From Notospermus geniculatus (taxonomy: Eukaryota; Nemertea; Pilidiophora; Heteronemertea; Lineidae): a stretch of DNA of 64,000 nt. The position numbers were made by a program, and so were the translations under genes. Below, in pieces: positions 47,454-57,100 of this stretch. Under the pieces are notes generated by a model that saw only the letters and a list, made by a program, of their open reading frames with translations, was not told the DNA's origin and searched no databases. The DNA is taken from positions 38,587 through 102,586 of the forward strand of contig NMRB01002509.1 of assembly GCA_002633025.1 (NCBI GenBank), given 5' to 3'. Positions within the stretch are counted from its first letter, which is position 1, and the number at the start of each line of letters is the position of its first letter.

Positions 47454-47658
47454 CTCTCTGTTTGTTAAAGTAACTAACAGAGGTGATTTTTCAGCCAAGA
47501 GTTGACAGCCTACAAGGTAGGCCTAGTCAAGAAAACTTCATCCTTACCGGAGTCTTGTGCCTGGTTTTTCCAAGAATGGGTCAGATGGTAATGATACTCA
47601 TTTCAGACACCGGAATTTTCACTGCTGCCACCTTCAGGATAGGAATGACCCGGCTCAG

Positions 47659-47664
47659 TTTATT
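47659..47664 (-). promoter_or_regulatory. Possible polyadenylation signal for ERC
   Basis: AATAAA on the minus strand about 310 bp past the ERC stop codon. It is the only exact hexamer noticed in that short stretch, but AATAAA is common by chance and no cleavage site can be seen. Confidence 0.25.
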
Positions 47665-47674
47665 GGAACAAGCC

Positions 47675-47880
47675 ATTTTTCTCAGCGATAGCTGGAATTA
47701 ACCATTTTTTGCAGTGATTGCTGGAATTGGCTATCTTTTCTTAGTGGTAGCCTGAATAAGCCGTTTTTCTCAGTGGTAGCTGGAATAAGCCGTTAGCTGG
47801 AATATGCCGTTCGTGTCAGTGATAGCCGGAAAAAGCCATTCTGGTCAGTTATAGCAGGAATTTGCCGTGCTTCTCAGCAG
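47675..47880. repeat. Degenerate ~30-bp minisatellite in the likely ERC 3' UTR
   Basis: About seven imperfect copies of a unit like 'tctcagtggtagctggaata' plus 'agccgttt'. It lies directly downstream of the ERC stop on the minus strand and, if the AATAAA at 47659 is used, would be transcribed in the 3' UTR. Confidence 0.7.
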
Positions 47881-47972
47881 AAATGACCCATCACTATTCC
47901 ACTTTATCACAATACAAACTTGAATTTGCCAAACTCCATGGCCGTGTTGGTGCCACCTACAGGAACGATTCT

Positions 47973-48134
47973 TCAATATCCAGTGTCACATAGCCCAAAG
48001 CGGCCGTTTTCGAGGACAGTCATCACCCACTTGATTTTGTCAGGACACGTGACGCGGAGACGCTGGAGAAGGATATTTGCATAATTCTGCAGACGTCGAA
48101 CGTCCGATTCACAGATGGAAAATAGGTAGAGAAG
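47973..48134 (-). CDS. ERC: ERC terminal coding exon with stop codon
   Basis: 53 codons plus TGA (47973-47975), acceptor TGTCATTTCAG. It encodes CESDVRRLQNYANILLQRLR and then VTCPDKIKWVM, matching the spacing of vertebrate GERDNAELQEFANAILQQIA and the following HCPDILEQVV. This is the Rab11-FIP Rab-binding-domain-like end of ERC. The last residues are GRFGLCDTGY; the IWA tail that binds the RIM PDZ domain in vertebrates is absent here. A weak donor-like CAA|GTGGGT inside the exon leaves room for an alternative C terminus. Confidence 0.85.
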   Translation of the reverse strand, partial: LLYLFSICESDVRRLQNYANILLQRLRVTCPDKIKWVMTVLENGRFGLCDTGY

Positions 48135-51100
48135 CTGAAATGACAAACGGTGCAAAAATTCATTCTAAGCTTTTGAGATACATATATTTGTATTTTATTT
48201 TTCTATCGGGGCCTAAGCCAAAGCATTTATTGGCCCTGGTAAATAAGTAAGAGCCTATCATAAGCTACTCATGTTCCTCGCTAGGAAGGGGTCTTTTGCT
48301 TGCACTTACAAAGGCACAAGGTCGGTACAAGGCACCACGGCTTACTCTCCCATTCATGTGAAAGACTAAACTCCCTACACAGGGAATGTGTACCACACCA
48401 CCTTCGGTTTACCCGCTCTCCACAACTGCTTCACTTCGTAAAATTCGCCGCGTTTGGTCAACAGATGGTTGAGAGAGTCGACCAATGAGAGCACTGAGTA
48501 ACCCGTAACCAAGCTGGCCTGAGACACTTTTTCATTGGGTGGGCGGATCATGTGACCTAGTAGCCATGGTAACACAAGAACATCCGTTGCCAATGGGCCA
48601 AAGAGTTCTGAAAGCAGCGTGCTGATAGGCTATAAAACATGTGTTGACCAAACGCGGCGATTTCTACGAAGTAAAGCAGTTGTGGAGAGCGGGTAAACCA
48701 AAGGGGGCGCGGTACACAACTGCGCAGGGACTTTTAATAGTGACAGACAATTAGTTGCTTATGGTGGACATGTAGCAGCCCCATAGTCACAATTCACACA
48801 ACCAAGAAAGACCAGGATTGGAGAAGAAAAATCCTTTCAAGTACCGTACCTTATTATGAGGGAGAACTTTCAGTCGATCCAGGGGTAGTCCTGGATCTAG
48901 CTGACAGCGGGGCAGTCCTTCGAGCAGTTGCGGGTCGTTCTCCAGGCAGACGGCAACCAACTGGTCGATAAATGCAAGCAGTTTCTTTTTATTATGGTCG
49001 GATTTCCTGATTGCTTGTACAACCTGGAATGGACAATGGAGGGGCACAATTTAGGGGGTTATTTGGAAATATCACAACGTATATTTATAGGGCTTAGGCC
49101 ACTAGCTATTTATGGGGTGAAACTTGGCAAATAAAGACAAAGACAGTACCGTATTTCAGCTTTCTTAAGATGGTAACAGAGTACACTCAGCAAACCACAG
49201 TTGTGACTACTGGTTCCCTTATGCCCCCATCACACTGAGCTAGTTCTCAGTACGTTCTTGAAAATGTTGCCGAATGGGCTCAAACTGTGTGCGAATGGAG
49301 GTGACGTAGTGGCAACTTTTTACAGTCTTTTTATGAACTTCATGGACGGCTCGGACGGGAAGGGTGCTCCAGCACTTCGAGGCATTATTTGGCCAACATT
49401 ACACGTTCTAGCCCATTTTACGATTTTTTTAGGATGGGGCAGGACGTTTTGAGAACTAAATGTACTTCAGTACCTATAATTGCCACCGGTTACCAAAGTT
49501 GACAGTTTGAACACAGGATTTTCAGAGAATATACTGGATAGAAGAGGGAAGATTGACCGAGACAGAAGAGGACAGGTTCTTTGGGATCACACACGGATAG
49601 TCAACAGATAGGAGGGTTTAGTACAGTAGTATGTATACTAAGGGCCGTATTCTAGAAGCTTCCTTAAGTGTAAGGTCGACCTTAATCTTTTGTATTCTGC
49701 CCTGCAAATTATAGTTAAAGGTCAACCTTACACTTAAAGCTGACGTGAACGAACAAAAAGCACCCATGCGACGAGCAAGAGAATTGCAAACGCCCTGCAA
49801 ACACCTCAAACGAAGGCTCAGAACATGATACACCCCACGACGCCAGGAGGGCGCCACCTTATTTGCCTTCAGGCAACAGAGCTGTCAACATCTCCGGATA
49901 CCTCTTACACTACTCAAAGAAAAAAAATTGTAGTCATTTAGACGGGATTCGAACCGTCGACCGCCTGATTTGTAATCCACCGCTCTATCCACTCGGTCAA
50001 CGAGCCAACTGACAGGGTCAGGATTTATGTTTGTCATAGACGTAGGCCTTCGACTTACGTTATAATGCTTCGAATAAGAGAAAACATGTGAAATCGTCCA
50101 ACAAGTTCGGTGGCTGAATGGGGAAGACAGCGGGACAGAGATAACAAGGCGCGGGTTCGATTCTCAGCTGGGTCAAACTTTTTTCTTTGAAAAAAGTGTT
50201 CAGATGGAGCTCATCAGAGGATGTTGACACCTCGAAAGCTCGATGACAAATGAGGTGGCGCCCTCCTGACCTCGTGGGGCCTATCATGTTCTGAGCCTTC
50301 GTTTGAGGTATTTGCAGGGCGTTTGCAATTCTCTTGCTCGCCGCATGAGGGCTTTTTGTTCGTTCACGTCAGCTTTAAGGAAGCTTCTAGAATATGGCCC
50401 TATAAGTAAATTTAATTCCCAATTGTTTGAGTCAGGAGAATGGTTAGCATTTATGTAGCTCCTACATGCAAAGGTTAAGGCCTCCATGCAATTGTTTCAA
50501 TATTGGTGTGATTTTGGGATACACTGGAACCTCCCTTAACGGGCATCTCTGCCAGGAGGACACCTCTCTATTAGGACCCTATTACATAGAGCTATACGCT
50601 ATTCGGTATTCTAGGCACGTTTCATAGGGCACGCGTATAGTGTGAATCGAGCAAGGTTATTTCCATGAGTGGTTTACATAAGACTAAACTATTCTGAGGG
50701 CACGCTATTCGCCTCTGCGCAGAGTTCATGTCCTTTGTTTGCCGCAAAAGATCTACAGGCTTATGCCTTCGACCTCTCACCCGATGATGATGATGATGAT
50801 GATGATGAGTGGTTTACATAAGACTAAACTATTCTGAGGGCACGCTATTCGTTTTTTGTTCATATTGATATTTTACCGTATACCGTATACCGAATACCGA
50901 ATAGCGTATAGCTCTATGTAATCGGGGCCTTAAGTTCAGTCCCAAATTGACCATTTCTATTATTTCAACCTCTATAATCAGGCCACCTCCCAATTAAGGA
51001 CAGCATTTGTCAGCCCCAGAGGTGTCCTTAATAGAAAGTTCCCCCCTGTACGCCATTGTATGGATGCAGTAAATAACAAAGGATTAACCGGTACTGCTGA

Positions 51101-54100
51101 ATGCAGTGAAACGCACAAGTGTGTAGAGGCCTTTAGAACTTCATAGTAAGATGTTTGTTAGTATGGGACGAACTACTTATTTTTGGCAAAGTAAAATTAA
51201 CATAAAATTCACGACTGGCCCTCATGTTGGCCCAATACCCAACACCTTTCAGTGAAGTGACCATGAGGTTGTCTAAGTTGGTTTGTATCATGGTATCTCA
51301 GAGACTCAGTTGAGCAAGACTGATGAGTAAAGTGTCAATCACTGGCATGTGGATCTGCTCCGATTCCAGTCCATTTGTGCCCATTTTTTTGATCTGATAA
51401 TGCTGCATTCCATTTAATGGATTCTTTACGGACTGGAAATCCGTGCCACTGATCACGACTTAAATCTCATCACTCCATTCAAAACATAAGTTCGCAAATG
51501 TGACAAATTAATCTCTCAACATCAAACAAATTTGCTCCTAAAATCAAGGTACAAAACAGTCAAACTTAAAGACAACTATTAAGTCCACAGTTGGCTCTAT
51601 GGTACAATGATGCTATCAACTAAGAGAAGTTAGTTTTTCTACAGTTATGAAACCACAAACCACAGCATTTCCCTGGGGGACTTCCTCTAAAGAAACTACA
51701 TGTTAATTCTTCTGTAATCAAGTACGTTAAAGTCCGGCAACATCTACATGTAAGCGCGACCCAATGGAATGCGGAAGTCACGTATTGTGGCAGAGCTTTG
51801 CGGTTTTTAATCATTCCTGTCGACCATTTGTGGTCGTTCCCCAACTGTTTGCGCTGTCCACCGCTTATTCAAGAGCCACGTGTGATTAAAGGTCCGTAGA
51901 AAATCCAACTACATGTATCAATTTCCTAACTTCCGCATTCCATTGGGTCGCGCTTAGGTGTTGCCGGACTTTAATCCTAGTACTTAATTTAAGTGCAGAC
52001 AACATATCCTAAAATGTTTTTCTCAAAAGAGGGTGATTTCCTCAGAGTTACTTGAATAAAGATCAGTAATTTCAGGTAATCCTACAGTCTGCATGACTGC
52101 TTTCCTCCAATGGTAAATTGCGTCTGCACCAGTGGGGGTGTGGTCGATAACGTAACAGCTGTATCTTGTACTACCTAGTACACTGTTGTGTACATTATGG
52201 CTTTTACTTCAATCAACTGCACTCCCACTGTTTCTTAGCAAAGATATGCCTTTGGAGGCAGACTGATATTGGTCAGTGCAAGGAAATTTTCACCCCCAGG
52301 GAAATGATTATTTTTTGAAAGACAGGGATACGTTACCCAAATCAAAACTGTTCTCATGACATCTGTGGACTTATGCCCAGATGCCATCCTCATCCTGAAA
52401 GTCATTAAATAAACAATGAATAAATGAAAGTAATCAACAACAACGAAAAGAAATGAACAGATTACATTGCATCAGAGCTTCAAGAAATTTGACAAATTCT
52501 CGCCGTGTGTTCAGAAATCAGAAAAAAAACTGGTAACCTACAAAATATTCTCAAAATTACTAAAGAAAGAGAAAACCTTCTTTACTGAATGTGCAAAAAA
52601 TGATGAAAATTGACAAATAATTCAACAGAGTGAGTACCATGTAAAAGTAAGGGGGATCATGGCAAAGCAGTGCATCTCTTGTGGTGACCTATGAACTAGT
52701 GCCAGGACATGACGCTCTGTGGCCCAGAGGGTAGTTGCGAAGGTTACCACCAGGGGCACTACTTCCCTGGGAGTAGTTGCCAAGGTCTTACGTACTTCAC
52801 TGATAGTAGTCGCCAAGATCACCAAGAGTGGCACTACATCCCTGACAGTAGTTGCCAAGGTCATTACTTCACTGACAGTAGTTGCCAAGGTCACCACCAG
52901 TGGTAATACGTCCCTGACAGTAGTTGCCAAGGTCATTACTTCACTGACAGTAGTTCCAAGGTCACCACCAGTGGTAATACATCCCTGACAGTAGTTTCCA
53001 AGGTCTTACTTCACTGACAGTAGTTGCCAAGGTCATCACCAGTGGCACTACATCCCTGACTGTAGTTGCCAAGGTCATTACTTCACTGACAATAGTTGCC
53101 AGGGTCACCACCAGTGGCACCACATCCCTGACGGTAGTTGCCAAGGTCATTACTTCACTGATAGTAGTTGCAAGGTCACCACCAGTGGCACTTCATCCAT
53201 GACAGTAGTTGACAAGGTCATTACTTCACTGACAGTAGTTGCCAAGGTCACCACCAGTGGACTACTTCCCTGACAGTAGTTTCCAAGGTCTTACTTCACT
53301 GACAGTAGTTGCCAAGGTCACCACCAGTGGCACTACATCGCTGACAGTAGTTGCCAAGGTCATTACTTCACTGACAGTATTTGCCAAGGTTAACAGCAGG
53401 GGCACTACTTCCCTGACAGTAGTTTCCAAGGTCATTACTTCACTGGCAGTAGTTTCGAAGGTCACTACAGTGGCACTACGTCCCTGACAGCAGTTGCCAA
53501 GGTCACCACCAGAGGCACCACTTCCCTGAGACTAGTTGCCAAGGCCACCACCAGTGGCAGCACTTCTCCGACAGTAGTTGCCAAGGTGGCGCTGCTTTCA
53601 TTCTGATACAAGAATGAAAACATTGGCGCCAACAAAGTTGTAAGAATATTGATTTATTTCCAAAACAATGATAGAGCAAGCTCACTTTAGCCTAGTCCAG
53701 AGGATTCTGTGGTTTTGGGATAGACAAAATTCGAAGAAAAAAAATTATGCATCAACAATTCTGGATTTTGTACATGTGCATAAAGATGAAAAAAAGTCAA
53801 ATAGACCCCCTTATGTAAGGACCAAAAGGAAAACAGAGTGGTGCAGTGCAAACATGGGCATGTGTCAATGCTGAGGTTCTGGGTTCAATCCCAACCTCGT
53901 ACCCAGGGCTTGGTGCGCTCCTGGGCTCTGGGTTGACGCTTACCAGTGAGCGAGTGGTCCGAGGTTGTCTGAGCGAACTATACCCCTGGAGACGAGGTTG
54001 GGTTCGATCCCAGATCAAATCCATTCTTCATGTGATAGAGAGGGCAAACTCTCTTTGACAGTGCAAGTTTTCTCCGGGCAAACTGGTTTCCTCCTGCGCC

Positions 54101-57100
54101 AGTACTCACCCAGAAGACCGAACATAAAGGGGTCTACATCTGGAACAATTTCACCAACTTACATCTCCATTTGACCAGACCTTTATCAAAAGTGAAAATA
54201 TGCATGCGTTTTATTGGCATATCGTACTAAGCAGACGTACCTGCTCCGCTGTTGCATTATTTAGTTTTTCCTTATTGTTCTCATGATCTTTATTGTTAAG
54301 CTCCTCGGCCTGCATGAGTTTCATACGCCGTTGTGTCTGCAATAGAATAGCGTTAAATCAGAAATAATATGTGACTTTTCAATATTTTGCAGGGATTTTT
54401 TAAGCAGGCGGAGATCAAAGATTTTCGATTTTACAAATTTGATGGCCAAAAGGGAAAGTGCCCCCCCCCCCCCGCCCCCTTTTGACCAACAAATCTGTAA
54501 AATTGACCCTGAAATTCTGGAATTTGGAGCAAATCATTGAAATTCACCGCAGATTTCAATGATCCTAGCACAGGGCGCCCCCTCTTTTCCCAAACCCTGG
54601 ATCCGCACGTGTTAAGTGCCTACAGTTATGTACAGGGCCATCCAATGCATCTGTACATACAGAAAGGATATCTTCAATGCATGGGAAAAGAACCTCAGTT
54701 CAATACCGGTCTGCAGCTTGTCTTACCAACTCCTTGAGTTGTGTCTGTAGTTTATCCTTTTCCTTGTTCAGACGTTCAACCTCTGCTTGCGTCTTGGCCG
54801 TTTTCTGTCCTGACATCTCCAGCAGGCCAATGTTTGCATCTTTCTCGGAGATGGCAGCAAGGATGGCTTCTTGTCTGCAAAAAGAAAGGAGTACATAGAC
54901 ATTTACTTCATTTATAGACACTTACCTCATTTCATAGACACATACTTCATTTCATAGACACTACAGTAATTCATTTCATAGACACTTTCCAGTACTTCAT
55001 TTCATATACAGATTCTTCATATCGCAAACTACAGGTACTTCACACCATAGACACTAACTTCATTTCAGAGACAGTGACTTCATTTATAGACATTAACTTC
55101 ATATCATAGACTCTTAAATGTACTTCATTTCGTTGACACTTATTTCATTTCATATACACTTACTTTATTTTCTAGACACTTATTTCATTTCATACACACT
55201 TACTTCATTTCATAGACACTTACTTCATTTCATAGACATTTATTTCGTTTCATAGACATTTATTTCGTTTCATAGACACTCAGTTCATTTCATAGACACT
55301 TACTTCATTTCATAGACACTTACTTTGTTTCATAGATATTTACTTCATTTCATGGACACTTACTTCATAGACACACACTTCATTTCATAGACACTTACAT
55401 CATTTCATAGGCACTTACTTCATTTCATAGACTTCTTCTAAGTGTTGTCGTCTCTCGGCCTGTAGCGTCCGCAGGCGACCTTCCTTGACCTCTAACTTCT
55501 TAACGAGCATTTTGACCTTGGCATCAGATTCTTCCCCGCTAGATTTGATTTTGGCAAGTTCATCGGTGTAAAGTTTGACCTTGAAACGAAAAGCAAATGT
55601 TCGTATTACTTCTTTGCGTATCCTATCAAACTTGGGGCTGTTTTTTCTCCACTTTAACCTGCTATAACTAACTGGATCAACACACAACGGGTCTTAACAT
55701 TTCTGGCACCATCCCTCGACATACATAATGTCATGAGGCCTGTTTCAAAAAGTGACTTTAAGCTAATGGTACCTTTAATCAAATGCACCGAAGTTAATAG
55801 TACCGGTATGATCGAGTGACCAGTTTTCGGGGTAGAACAGTTTTCGTGGTACTCCCGTTTTCCCCGTTTATTCACACGCGCGCCCGCGNATCTATGCATC
55901 TGATACGGAAATGTCTTATCCACAAACTGGAATTGGAATTTTCACCTTACCGGCCACCATAGGTAAGATATGCCCGGTAGTGACGTCATACCACGAAAAC
56001 TGGTACATCCGCCGCCCGATGATGGCGACGCGCATTGCTCGGTTTGAGCGTTCGTTTCCAGAAATCCAGCGTGCAACAGCACTACTTTTAACTTCTGAGA
56101 GGTAAATTAATATCTCTATTTTCGATACATACCAAAACAATTACGGACGCAAAGCGAGTAACGCCGCAATCGGGCGGTAAAGTCTTAGTACCACGAAAAC
56201 CGGTCACACCATCATACATGTACCATTAGCTTAAAGACACTTTATGAAACAGGCACCTAGTCTTTTATTCATTGTTTGGGCAGCCCTTGCCATCTTGGTT
56301 TTTTAAGGAGATTTTGCACACACACACTTATCTGGTAGGCAAACCAAAACATGCAACTGGTCGCAAATGAATTTGCCTACCAGATTCAAATACACTTGAT
56401 AGTTCCCAAGAAATCCAGTGGAAACCAAGATGGGAAGGGGTGTCCAAATGACGCATGAAGTGGGTAGCCACTAAGAAATGACAACGGTTCCTAAAATTTC
56501 TGTCAGAAGCAGTGAAAAAAATAACTGACTCTTTAAATACACGTATGATGGAACCAAATACACCTTTTTATCAAAATGTAATCGACAACAATATTTAATT
56601 GTAAAATAACTGGAAATGGAACTTGGAGCCCCAAGAAAACTTCCAGGTCTCTCATCCCTTAAAGCCCCACAGTATTGAATTTTACGGTATTTTCAAAATG
56701 TTAGGAGAGTGGAGGTTGAGGTCTCAGGGCCTCGTGAAGGTCTCCAAAATGCTTGCCTGATACTTACTTTTAATAACCAAGGCCTAGTTTTCAACAGAGA
56801 GTGAAAAAACTGCGTAGGGGAGCTCTAATGCATTGAGATAGAGCGCAGTACATTTTTACACTACGCTGACGTCGTGACGTCGTCAAGAATCGCGGCGACG
56901 ATTTGCGTTTTTCAGATTCAATACAGTGGGGCTTTAAGATTTGCGGTCAAGATTTCCAACTTGAATTGTCGCATATTGCAAAACTTTCATCTCAAAGTCT
57001 TCTTTGCAGATTAATCATACAATCGTACATTCAAGAACTGAACTTGCAAAAAAAACTTGAATATATACTCACTGCCGCGAGCCAGACATATGATCTGTCT

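Noticed and set aside
48151-48849. A missing ERC exon between the last two exons
   Set aside because: Joining the two exons directly gives an ungapped match to the vertebrate sequence, and the interval is filled by a SINE and a TIR element.
49930-50010. tRNA-Cys-like gene (ACA in the anticodon position) on the minus strand
   Set aside because: The T arm is good, but the acceptor and anticodon stems do not pair; it lies inside a foldback element.
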